Shown here in pieces: positions 55,242 through 63,173 of a DNA stretch of 64,000 nt. The notes under the pieces are model-generated. The model was not told where the DNA came from. It was given only the letters and a program-made list of their open reading frames with translations, and did no database searches. Position numbers and translations under genes: made by a program. Source of the DNA: Komagataeibacter medellinensis NBRC 3288 (GTDB lineage: Bacteria > Pseudomonadota > Alphaproteobacteria > Acetobacterales > Acetobacteraceae); the NCBI RefSeq assembly GCF_000182745.2, contig NC_016027.1, forward strand, positions 189,001 to 253,000. Reading direction: 5' to 3'. How positions within the stretch are numbered: position 1 is the stretch's first letter; each line of letters starts with the position of its first letter.

Positions 55242-55898
55242 TCTTACCTCTCAAATGACGTCAATAACGACGTCGTTAACGACGTCGTTAACGACGGTAA
55301 GTTACCAGTCACAATCCTCAATCATAAGGCGGCCTCAAACGGCCGGTTACGGCGTTTCGCAGGGTGGCGTCAAAGCGCTCGAACAGCTTCTGGATGGCGC
55401 CAGCCTCGGTCAGCCGTTCACGGAACAGCCAGACCGTTTTGGCGTCAGGCACCCGGTCCGATAACGCCAGGCCGAGGAAGCGCATGAAGGACAGCCGGTC
55501 GTTGATCAGATACTCCGTTCGCTCGTCGGAGAGATTGTTCAGCGTCTGGATCACCAGGATCTTGAACATCAGCACCGGATCAAACGGGGGACGGCCACCT
55601 TTACTTCCGTCCGCATAGGCCAGAGCCCTGTCCAGATCAGGACGGAACACCTCAAAATCCACAGTCCGAGAAAACGCTTCGAGCTGATCGCCAAGGCCAC
55701 TCAAACGGGCTAGTCGCTCGTCCACATCAAAGAAGCCCGGCTGCTTCATGAGCCATTCCCTCAATCATCACAGAAGAGAGGGAATCACACACAGAGGGCC
55801 AGAACCAGGGGTTTTTCGAACCCTCCACCTTCGTATCGGGGTAATGGCTCCTCGACCCTGTGTCGCGTTACCGGAAAAGCAGGGGGGCGGGCAGGGGC

Positions 55899-56738
55899 TT
55901 ATTCTCCTATAATGATGCTCTCTTCTTCGATCTTGCTTTGGAGTGCCTTCTGTGCACGCAACTGTGCAGGCAGGAAAGGAAATATCAGGTGTTCATAGGC
56001 CGTGGCTCCCAGCAGCCCCCCGATCAGCGGGCCGACAACGGGCACCCACCAGTAATGGCCTGCCGCGGGCAGGGCAGCTTCATGCCAGCCCGCGACATAG
56101 GCGAACAGGCGTGGGCCAAGATCGCGCGCGGGGTTAATGGCCCATGCTTCCAGATACCCCATGGAGGCACCAATGGCCGCAACCAGAAAGCCTATGATCA
56201 GCGCCCCAAAATTGGCGCCCGGCGCCATTTCGTTATACTGTTCGGTAATGGCAAAGATGCCGAACACCAGTATGGCGGTCAGGATGATTTCATCGCTGAA
56301 GGCATGCCATATGCTTATGCCCGGTGCGGGTGCGGTAAAGAATACACCCGCACCGCCACCGCCCGTGCGGGTAAGCTGGTGGACATCATTGAAGTGGTTG
56401 ATGACAGGGTAATACAGCGCATAGACCAGCCCTGCCCCCACAAAACCCCCTACGACCTGCGCACCCCAGTAAGGCAGCACCTTTTTCCATGGAAAGGCAC
56501 GATAGGTTGCCAGCGCAAGGGTAACGGCCGGGTTGGCATGCGTGCCCGATACCGACCCGGTGGCATAGATGGCAACGGTTACCCCCAGCCCCCATACGAT
56601 GCATACGCCCCAGTAGGACTGTAGGTAAGGACTGGGATCATAAAGGAGGTACATCGCCGCCACCGCATCACCAAAGGCGATGATGATGAATACGGCAAGG
56701 GCTTCAGAAATCAGTTCGCCGAGGAATGCGCGATTCAT
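55899..56738 (-). CDS. glpF: Glycerol uptake facilitator (aquaglyceroporin)
   Basis: This 279-residue inner-membrane channel has six helices and the two half-helix motifs: NPAV (GTHANPAVTLALA) and NPAR (INPARDLGPRL), the second with the Asp of aquaglyceroporins. It lets glycerol diffuse in, where GlpK traps it by phosphorylation. The ATG at 56738 is supported by AGGGAAACAGG just upstream; a 14-codon upstream extension is less likely. It lies downstream of glpK on the same strand with 38 bases between, so the two form an operon. glpD and glpR are not in the window. Confidence 0.95.
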   Translation of the reverse strand: MNRAFLGELISEALAVFIIIAFGDAVAAMYLLYDPSPYLQSYWGVCIVWGLGVTVAIYATGSVSGTHANPAVTLALATYRAFPWKKVLPYWGAQVVGGFVGAGLVYALYYPVINHFNDVHQLTRTGGGGAGVFFTAPAPGISIWHAFSDEIILTAILVFGIFAITEQYNEMAPGANFGALIIGFLVAAIGASMGYLEAWAINPARDLGPRLFAYVAGWHEAALPAAGHYWWVPVVGPLIGGLLGATAYEHLIFPFLPAQLRAQKALQSKIEEESIIIGE

Positions 56739-56776
56739 TGGCCTGTTTCCCTGTCTGTGTATGCAGGACGGGTGCG

Positions 56777-58276
56777 TCATTCCGCCCAGTCAAAGGATTT
56801 CTGTACGGCTTTCTTCCACCACCCCAGGTAGCGGCTGCGCTGCTCCGCGGGCATGGTGGGCTGCCAGGTATGGTCCACCACCCAGTTTGCACGTAGGTCA
56901 TCAATGTTTTCCCAGTATCCCACGGCCAGGCCCGCGGCGTAGGCTGCACCCAGCGCCGTGGTTTCCACCACCTTGGGGCGCACGACCGGTACGTTGAGGA
57001 TATCGGCCTGGAACTGCATGAGCAGTTCGTTCGCCACCATGCCGCCATCGGTTTTCAGGCTGGTCAGAACGATGCCGCTGTCTTCCTCCATGGCGGCCAC
57101 GACATCGCGGACCTGATAGGCCGTGGCCTCCAGTGTTGCGCGTGCAAAATGCGCGCGCGTGACATAGCGGGTCAGCCCGACAATGGTGCCACGCGCATTT
57201 TCCTTCCAGTAAGGCGCATACAGTCCGGAAAAGGCGGGCACGATGTAGATCCCGCCATTATCAGCAACGCTGCGTGCCAGCGGTTCGATCTGTGTGGCCA
57301 GGTCAAACAGTTTCAGGTTATCGCGTAGCCACTGCACCAGCGCGCCCGTAATGGCAATGGAGCCTTCCAGCGCGTAACGCGGTTCTTCCATACCGAACTG
57401 GTAAGCCACCGTTGTCAGCAGCCCTGCCTTTGACTGGACCGGGTCGGTGCCGGTGTTCATCAGCAGGAACGAGCCGGTGCCATAGGTGTTCTTGGCTTCC
57501 CCCGGCGAAAAACAGGTTTGCCCGACCAGAGCCGCCTGCTGGTCGCCCAGAATGCCGGCAAGTTTCGTACCCTGCAGGCTGGGGATCGTGATCGTGCCGT
57601 ACACCTGCGAAGACGGCACGATACGGGGCAGGCAGGCGGCGGGAATGGAAAAGGCACGCAGCATGTCCTCATCCCACGCACAGGTTCTGAGGTTCATGAG
57701 TTGGGTGCGCGAGGCATTGGTCACGTCGGTGATGTGGATGCCGCCGTTGACCCCGCCGGTCAGGTTCCATGAAAGCCAGCTATCTACCGTGCCGAATAGC
57801 GCCTGTCCGCTTTCGGCCTTCTGGCGCGCGCCTTCCACGTTATCGAGCAGCCAGCGCAGTTTCAGCCCCGCGAAGTAGCTTGCCAGCGGCAGTCCGGTAA
57901 TGGCGCGGAAGCGGTCCTGCCCGCCATCGCTGCCATATTCCCTGACCAGTTGGTCTACACGGGTATCCTGCCAGACAATGGCGTTATGCAGCGGCAGGCC
58001 GGTTGTCCTGTCCCATAGCACGGCGGTTTCGCGCTGGTTGGTTATGCCGACCGATACCAGGCTGGTCGCCCCCAGATTGGCGCGCGCCATGGCAGCGCCA
58101 ATCATTTCATTCGTGTTTTCAAGAATTTCGATGGGATCATGTTCGACCCAGCCGGGCTGGGGATAGATTTGTCGGTGCTCCTTCTGCGCAACGGAAACCA
58201 CGGTCCCCTTGCGGTCGAATATCATAAACCGGGAACTGGTCGTGCCCTGGTCTATCGCGCCAACGTATTCCGCCAT
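56777..58276 (-). CDS. glpK: Glycerol kinase
   Basis: This 499-residue FGGY-family kinase converts glycerol and ATP to sn-glycerol 3-phosphate. It has the N-terminal phosphate motif [16 protein letters not shown], the WQDTR substrate site, the FGGY signatures [14 protein letters not shown] and [15 protein letters not shown], and the C-terminal ATP site [15 protein letters not shown]. The length is standard. It lies between oprB (upstream) and glpF (downstream). Confidence 0.95.
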   Translation of the reverse strand: MAEYVGAIDQGTTSSRFMIFDRKGTVVSVAQKEHRQIYPQPGWVEHDPIEILENTNEMIGAAMARANLGATSLVSVGITNQRETAVLWDRTTGLPLHNAIVWQDTRVDQLVREYGSDGGQDRFRAITGLPLASYFAGLKLRWLLDNVEGARQKAESGQALFGTVDSWLSWNLTGGVNGGIHITDVTNASRTQLMNLRTCAWDEDMLRAFSIPAACLPRIVPSSQVYGTITIPSLQGTKLAGILGDQQAALVGQTCFSPGEAKNTYGTGSFLLMNTGTDPVQSKAGLLTTVAYQFGMEEPRYALEGSIAITGALVQWLRDNLKLFDLATQIEPLARSVADNGGIYIVPAFSGLYAPYWKENARGTIVGLTRYVTRAHFARATLEATAYQVRDVVAAMEEDSGIVLTSLKTDGGMVANELLMQFQADILNVPVVRPKVVETTALGAAYAAGLAVGYWENIDDLRANWVVDHTWQPTMPAEQRSRYLGWWKKAVQKSFDWAE

Positions 58277-58349
58277 GCTGCATTCCTTTTTTATATATTA
58301 TTACCAATAACGGATCATGGCCCCAAAGTTTTTACTTTATTTTTTTGTT

Positions 58350-59849
58350 TTACAGGTTAGTGGTGAACTGGAACCCGATCACCGCCGCATCATGAAAGGT
58401 GGTTGTTCCACCGGGGCGCTGCAGGTACTGGAAATCAGGCTGGAAGGCCGTGCCACGGGCAACATGGATGCTGTAGAAGGCTTCCCACACGTTTTCATGG
58501 CTCTGGATGCCATACACCGCGCCCCACTGGTTGGGCAGGTAGGGCAGGCCAAGTGCCAGAGAAGATTCCTGCTGCAACGCTACGGTATGGCCCATTTCCA
58601 TGTACTGGAACATGGCGCCGATCTGGTCCAGCGGGCGGCCCCATGGCGTGCCGCTTTGTAGCAGGCCAATCCATTCATGGTCACGCATGGCTACCTGGCT
58701 ACCCTGGGTGTAATCAACGCCCCCAATCACGATCAGGCCGTTTGCCAGTCCATCACCGCTGCGGTGGATCATCTGGTTGAACATGAGCCATGCCGCATTC
58801 ATACCGGATTCATAACGGCGCGGCAGGCCGGTCGCCTGGAAGGAATTGCCATTTATGTCGGCATACAGGTTGGGATAGCGGGAATTGTCATACCAGTACC
58901 CAATCTTGTAGTGCCCCAGCAGGTGGTGCCTGCCAAAGGAGGGACTCCATCCGATTTCGACCTGCGAGGACAGCTTGCCCAACCCGTCCTGCCCCAGTGC
59001 CCAGCCTGATATGCCGCCGTTATAAGCATGGGGACTGACGGCAAAGATACCGCCCATGATGTAGGTGCGCAGCGTGGGCCGCACCCGCAGGATCGCCCCA
59101 AGGTTGCCCGAAGGCCAGTCCCGGCCGCCCGGCACGTATTTGGAAGGTGCGGGATTGCCGCATACCGATACGTTCATGAACGAACAGGCCAGATAGTCCT
59201 GGTTGAAAAAGCTGCCTGTCGGGATCACGCCCACCGAAAGAATGATGCGGTCGCGCAGGAAACCCTTGTCGGCATACATGTCCACCAGATGGGCGACTAC
59301 GTTGCCACGCGCGCCATATATTTCCTCAGGATTGGTGATGGAATCCCCCATGGCGTTAGACAGGCTGTTGCCATGGCCATTAATGACCAGCATATGGGTC
59401 CAGAAAGACGGGACCCCCGCAAGGCGCTGCCAGTCTATGTCCAGCGCACCCGCGACCTGTCCCGCCAGCACGTTGGCGCGCTGCTTACCACCGGTAACAT
59501 TGCCCATGTATTCTTCATTGATGGTGACATTGAAGAAAATGCCCCGGTTTGCCAGCCATGGCTGGATGCCGCCCCAGGTCCCGAACAGATGGGGGGAGGC
59601 GGTCAGCATGGGTACGAGGGGGCCAATCGCCACCTGTCCCATTTCGGTCATGGGGAAGGCGGCTGGTTCGTAATGGGTGGTGAACGCGGTCTTTGCAGTT
59701 TCTGTCTGGGCCAATACTGCGGAAGTGAGTGTGCAACCGGCGAACAGCATTCCCAGTGTAATGACCAGTGACCTGATACAGGCAGGAATGATGTTCCATT
59801 TTATTGCAGACTTATTCTCGTTCTTGGCGCATGTCTTGATGACACACAT
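58350..59849 (-). CDS. OprB-family carbohydrate-selective porin
   Basis: This 499-residue outer-membrane protein has an N-terminal signal (hydrophobic SLVITLGMLFAGCTLTSA, ending LAQ). OprB-family barrel segments follow: LFGTWGGIQPWLANRGI, NVTGGKQRANVLAGQVAGAL, SGNLGAILRVRPT and the C-terminal FQFTTNL. It would admit glycerol, sugars or polyols. The ATG at 59849 has GGGAGAG seven bases upstream. It precedes glpK by 73 bases on the same strand, so it is likely the outer-membrane part of the glycerol locus. Confidence 0.85.
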   Translation of the reverse strand: MCVIKTCAKNENKSAIKWNIIPACIRSLVITLGMLFAGCTLTSAVLAQTETAKTAFTTHYEPAAFPMTEMGQVAIGPLVPMLTASPHLFGTWGGIQPWLANRGIFFNVTINEEYMGNVTGGKQRANVLAGQVAGALDIDWQRLAGVPSFWTHMLVINGHGNSLSNAMGDSITNPEEIYGARGNVVAHLVDMYADKGFLRDRIILSVGVIPTGSFFNQDYLACSFMNVSVCGNPAPSKYVPGGRDWPSGNLGAILRVRPTLRTYIMGGIFAVSPHAYNGGISGWALGQDGLGKLSSQVEIGWSPSFGRHHLLGHYKIGYWYDNSRYPNLYADINGNSFQATGLPRRYESGMNAAWLMFNQMIHRSGDGLANGLIVIGGVDYTQGSQVAMRDHEWIGLLQSGTPWGRPLDQIGAMFQYMEMGHTVALQQESSLALGLPYLPNQWGAVYGIQSHENVWEAFYSIHVARGTAFQPDFQYLQRPGGTTTFHDAAVIGFQFTTNL

Positions 59850-60044
59850 TGTCTGCTCTCCCTTCCCGCGCGCCTTGGGGCCGCAGGCTCGGCTATCAGG
59901 AACAGAGTGTGTATCGGTTTACAGAGCAGAAAGATTATATTAACAAATAACACGATTTTGTGAATAGTGTTCTTTATTTTTATTTGAACATTGCATTTTT
60001 GTGCATGTAACGGGCACCCCTGTGCATAACCCAAGGGCAGGACA

Positions 60045-60080
60045 CAAAAAAGCCTCGGTCTGGGCCGGGGCGGGGAGGCT
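60045..60080 (-). terminator. Probable terminator for the lipocalin-like gene
   Basis: On the minus strand the stem AGCCTC ... GAGGCT with a GC-rich loop is followed by TTTTTT. It lies about 120 bases past the stop of the lipocalin-like gene. Confidence 0.55.
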
Positions 60081-60200
60081 GTGTGATACAGGCCGCAGCG
60101 AGGCTTCTGTGTACCATGGGCGGTTGGTGTGCCCGCATCGCCATCCCGGAATTACGATCATGAAAGTGCAGGATTACGTTCAGGGATTATGGGAGTCCGG

Positions 60201-60680
60201 TCAGGCGGCGGGTGCGCGGCGGAAGCGGATGATGCTGCGCGACAGACGCCCTTCGGCCCAGTTGGGCATCCTGCGCCATGGAGTCAGTACATTGGCGTGT
60301 CCGTCTTCTACCACAACGGTGCGGCGCTGCTCTGTGCCTACCCATTCAGGTGCCCACGCGGTTTGGACATGCGTGATCCACTGGTTTCCCTCCACCCGGA
60401 AGCGACCGATATAGGCCACCAGTGTTTTCATCAACCGGGCGCGCTCTTCATCATTTTTTGCCGGATGGCGATGGCTGCCTTCAAGATTGAACGCCACCCA
60501 GCCATCGGCTGTGAACACGACCCGTCCCCTGGGTGCGGGCCCCATTGCCGGTATGAAGGTACCGCTCTCCTTTTCTTCCACCTTGTAGGACACGAGTTCC
60601 CATGTCCCGATGAGTTTTTGCCGCAGTTCCTCTCCCACGTACGGGGTTCCGGTCTGCTGCATGGTATCCTGAACGGGCAT
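60201..60680 (-). CDS. Lipocalin-like domain protein
   Basis: This 159-residue protein belongs to the Lipocalin_5 (PF13924-type) family: LIGTWELVSYKVEEKESGTF at the start of the barrel, GRVVFTADGWVAFNLEGSHR in the middle and RTVVVEDGHANVLTPWRR near the end. There is no signal peptide, so it is probably cytoplasmic; ligands of this family are mostly unknown. The ATG at 60680 is chosen because GGAG lies eight bases upstream; an in-frame extension to 60749 is less likely. It is divergent from the LysR gene, which may regulate it. Confidence 0.75.
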   Translation of the reverse strand: MPVQDTMQQTGTPYVGEELRQKLIGTWELVSYKVEEKESGTFIPAMGPAPRGRVVFTADGWVAFNLEGSHRHPAKNDEERARLMKTLVAYIGRFRVEGNQWITHVQTAWAPEWVGTEQRRTVVVEDGHANVLTPWRRMPNWAEGRLSRSIIRFRRAPAA

Positions 60681-60848
60681 CTTCATGTCTCCATCGCTGA
60701 TGCATGGTACCGCTTTACGCGCAGTGTCGGTATCTGTTGGTGGTAACATACCTTTTACCTGAATAGTTCGGTAGTGATCTATAAGGAAAAATAATATTAC
60801 GGAAAACGCAAAAAGCGGGGTAATCAGGACAGAGAGGAGGTACCGGAT

Positions 60849-61769
60849 TTGTCATATAATGAAGTTGGAGATCTACGTTTTTTCAGTACGTTGGTGGATT
60901 CCGGCAGCTTGACGGCTGCCGCACGCAGCCTGGGTACATCGCCAGCCGCCGTATCGCGGCGGCTGGCGCGGATCGAGGCCAGGCTGGGAAGCATGCTGGT
61001 CATTCGCAATACGCGCCATTTCGGGTTGAGCGAGACGGGACGGCTCTATTACGAACGTGGTCTGGCCATCGTTGCTGATATAGATCATCTGGAAGAGGAA
61101 ATTTCCTCTTCCACCCGCGCACCCAAGGGAACCTTGGCCATCGGCGCCCCGGTGGAGTTGGGGCGCAGGCAGATTGCCCCTTTCATCGCGGCTTTCAGTG
61201 CCCGCCATCCGGGGCTGAACATCAACCTCGCCCTGGCTTCGGAAGGGGTTTATGATGTCAGTGACTCGCTTGATGTGGTGCTCAGACTGGGGCTGCCCGA
61301 TACACCCGGTGCCGTGGTGACCCGACTGGCTTCGACCATGCGGGTATTATGTGCCTCTCCCGACTATATCCGTCGGCGTTCCTTGCCCGGACACCCGCGC
61401 GAACTGGTCCGACATGACTGCCTGTGCCTGCGTCGCAACAAAACCATGGCTTTGCTGAACCGGTGGGCGATCGGCAACGATACGGAAACGGAGGTTGTGA
61501 CTGTCGAACCCCGTCTATCCACAACCAATGCGGAAATCATTCATGACTGGGCCCTGTCAGGCCAGGGGATCGCCTACAAGCTGCTTTGTGACGTGTACCA
61601 GGATCTGGAAGAAGGAAAACTTGTACGTATATTTCCTGATCTGCAGGGCGAAAAGATTGACCTGTACGCCGTACTGCCAAGCCGCCAGCACACACGGGCC
61701 AGTATCCGTGCATTCATGAATGAACTCAGGCCTTACATCCGTACTGCGGGCTTCATGGTGCAGGGATAG
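60849..61769 (+). CDS. LysR-family transcription regulator (TTG start)
   Basis: This 306-residue regulator has the N-terminal winged helix (LRFFSTLVDSGSLTAAARSL, then SPAAVSRRLARIEARLG) and a LysR substrate-binding domain (TLAIGAPVELGRRQIAPFIA ... LLNRWAIGNDTETEVVTVEP). The TTG at 60849 is favoured because AGAGGAGGTACC lies directly upstream with good spacing and no better ATG exists before the helix-turn-helix. It is divergent from the lipocalin-like gene, the usual layout for a LysR regulator and its target. The inducer is unknown. Confidence 0.85.
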   Translation: MSYNEVGDLRFFSTLVDSGSLTAAARSLGTSPAAVSRRLARIEARLGSMLVIRNTRHFGLSETGRLYYERGLAIVADIDHLEEEISSSTRAPKGTLAIGAPVELGRRQIAPFIAAFSARHPGLNINLALASEGVYDVSDSLDVVLRLGLPDTPGAVVTRLASTMRVLCASPDYIRRRSLPGHPRELVRHDCLCLRRNKTMALLNRWAIGNDTETEVVTVEPRLSTTNAEIIHDWALSGQGIAYKLLCDVYQDLEEGKLVRIFPDLQGEKIDLYAVLPSRQHTRASIRAFMNELRPYIRTAGFMVQG

Positions 61770-62282
61770 ATGGAATCTGGTTCCGTCCCGGAAAACTGTC
61801 TCATATCCGAGACAGTTTGGTCGACATAAGACAAACTTTTGCGCGGCATTCCGCATAGGGCATGGACTGGACATAACACGGAGCCAGAACCTTTCGTATG
61901 TCGTGCAGCCCGGGAGACTGATGGAAAGACGCACGGCATGCACGAAGCCTACAGGGGGTCATTATCGCTTCTGATATTTATAGTATTGCTCATTAATGGG
62001 AATTTTCCTGTTTCCGCATGCAATGTCGGTTTCTGAAACACTATAAGGAACAGTAGTAGCGTATGGTATCCGATCTGTGGACACGAGCATGCACTTTTTT
62101 GGTGGCAATATTGTGACTGGGTGTGGCGTTGTCTTCATGGACGTAGGCGCTGATAATGGCACGCAGGTTTTCAATCCCGCTATCGGCAAGGTTTTGCGTA
62201 ACAACGCATCCCAATAAATAACAATAACCGTGTAGTTACCCGATCATGCTCGGTTCCTGCAGCTTTACATGGAAGTTTTCCC
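61770..62282. other. Long intergenic region with a possible small ORF
   Basis: No recognised gene lies between the LysR gene and the outer-membrane transporter. A 42-codon frame at 62089-62217 on the plus strand reads sensibly (FFGGNIVTGCGVVFMDVGAD) but has no ribosome site and no family. It may be a fragment. The rest includes the transporter promoter. Confidence 0.4.
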
Positions 62283-63173
62283 ATGCGTCTGAGAGAAAGA
62301 TCGGTATGGCTATATGCTATGCTGAGTCTTACCATTACGTCCGCCGTTAGCGACCTTGCGCCCAGGGCACAGGCTTCGGATGTGACTCTGGGGATCATCG
62401 GACCCCATGAATATGACCTGCCGGTCGATTTCAAGCCGTTCAATGTTCTGGTGCAGTACGGCGATGGTAACGCCGCCGGCCATTCCTATAACAGTCTGGG
62501 GCAGCGCAAACCGATGGGAGGGAGTCACACCTGGTCAGGTATGACGAAATATGTCCATTTCCGCAGTTTTGAGGCCATCCCACATGTCGGCTTCGCTTTC
62601 GAACTGATCCAGAGCGAAAGCTATAGCCTGGCTGATGGTACGAATTATGGTGGCCTTGGCCCGACCATTGTGGGGCCTGCGGCATGGTTCAAACCTAACA
62701 AACACAGTACTTTCGGTATCCAGACCTTTATGCAAACGGCTGTCGGCACGCGCGATGCGACATCACCCAATTACTGGTCAAATATTTCCAGTTTCATATT
62801 TGATTACGAATGGAAGCACTTCAGTTTTGATGGCGATGCCGGGACTGTGGCGGGGGCTGCCAAGCATGTGAAGGGGGGGCATACCTATTCCCCCGGTGTG
62901 GTGTTTTATACGAACCTGCGCTTCAGCTGGAAGGCGACCCACCTGTTTGAGCCCTTCTTTGCTCTGGACTGGCAGAACGTAAAAGGAACATATGACCGTA
63001 CTGCCGGCCAGTATCTTGATGATTCAAACAGCCGTGAAATAACATTGGGGGCAGGTGCAATGTTCAATATTTCACAGCATCTTTCCTTTACAACACGCTA
63101 TTCGCATTCTGTTGACGGACGTAATATTCCTGAAAGCAATGCATATTATGTAAAATTTGTCTATCTGTGGTAG
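62283..63173 (+). CDS. Outer membrane transporter, MetA-pathway/phenol-degradation-like (PF13557-type)
   Basis: This 296-residue protein has a signal peptide (residues 1-31, ending AQA) and an outer-membrane barrel of the PF13557 type. Typical segments are SGMTKYVHFRSFEAIPHVGF and LADGTNYGGLGPTIVGPAAW, and the C-terminus is KFVYLW. Related proteins occur near aromatic- and hydrocarbon-degradation genes, but no such cluster is here. It follows the LysR gene after a 513-base gap, so the two need not be linked. Confidence 0.7.
   Translation: MRLRERSVWLYAMLSLTITSAVSDLAPRAQASDVTLGIIGPHEYDLPVDFKPFNVLVQYGDGNAAGHSYNSLGQRKPMGGSHTWSGMTKYVHFRSFEAIPHVGFAFELIQSESYSLADGTNYGGLGPTIVGPAAWFKPNKHSTFGIQTFMQTAVGTRDATSPNYWSNISSFIFDYEWKHFSFDGDAGTVAGAAKHVKGGHTYSPGVVFYTNLRFSWKATHLFEPFFALDWQNVKGTYDRTAGQYLDDSNSREITLGAGAMFNISQHLSFTTRYSHSVDGRNIPESNAYYVKFVYLW

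Larger units (their letters stand above)
52837..55350 (-). mobile_element. IS66-family insertion sequence, copy 2 (complete, 2514 bp)
   Basis: Reverse orientation to copy 1 and exactly the same length, with the same termini (GTAACCGGCCG ... CGGCCGGTTAC). Perfect 8-bp direct repeats GGCGTTTC lie at 52829-52836 and 55351-55358. The three encoded proteins are identical to those of copy 1, so one copy is a recent descendant of the other or both of a common source. Confidence 0.95.
52148..55764 (-). pseudogene. IS5-family transposase, copy 2, split by IS66
   Basis: The N-terminal part is encoded at 55764-55351 (148 codons to the IS66 edge, reading MREWLMKQPGFF to DATLRNA) and the C-terminal part at 52836-52148 (from YLPMSGQILDATLVAAP to the end). 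Both match copy 1. IS66 inserted after the 'LRNA' codon with an 8-bp duplication GGCGTTTC, so the transposase is inactivated. Confidence 0.9.
52016..55826 (-). mobile_element. IS5-family insertion sequence, copy 2, interrupted by IS66 copy 2
   Basis: The left end GGAGGGATCGAAG and right end (inward GGAGGGTTCG) are as in copy 1, and the orientation is the same. The span is 3811 bases; removing the 2514-bp IS66 and its 8-bp target repeat leaves 1289 bases, exactly the copy-1 length. The outer flanks are ATCT (52012-52015) and ACCT (55827-55830), so the target duplication is imperfect. Confidence 0.9.

Noticed and set aside
23048-55350. A composite transposon bounded by the two IS66 copies
   Set aside because: Each IS66 has its own perfect and different 8-bp target repeat, so the copies inserted independently; the 27-kb interior was not moved as one unit.
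61962-62204. An 80-codon minus-strand frame between the LysR and transporter genes
   Set aside because: No ribosome site, no family, and unusual composition; likely spurious.
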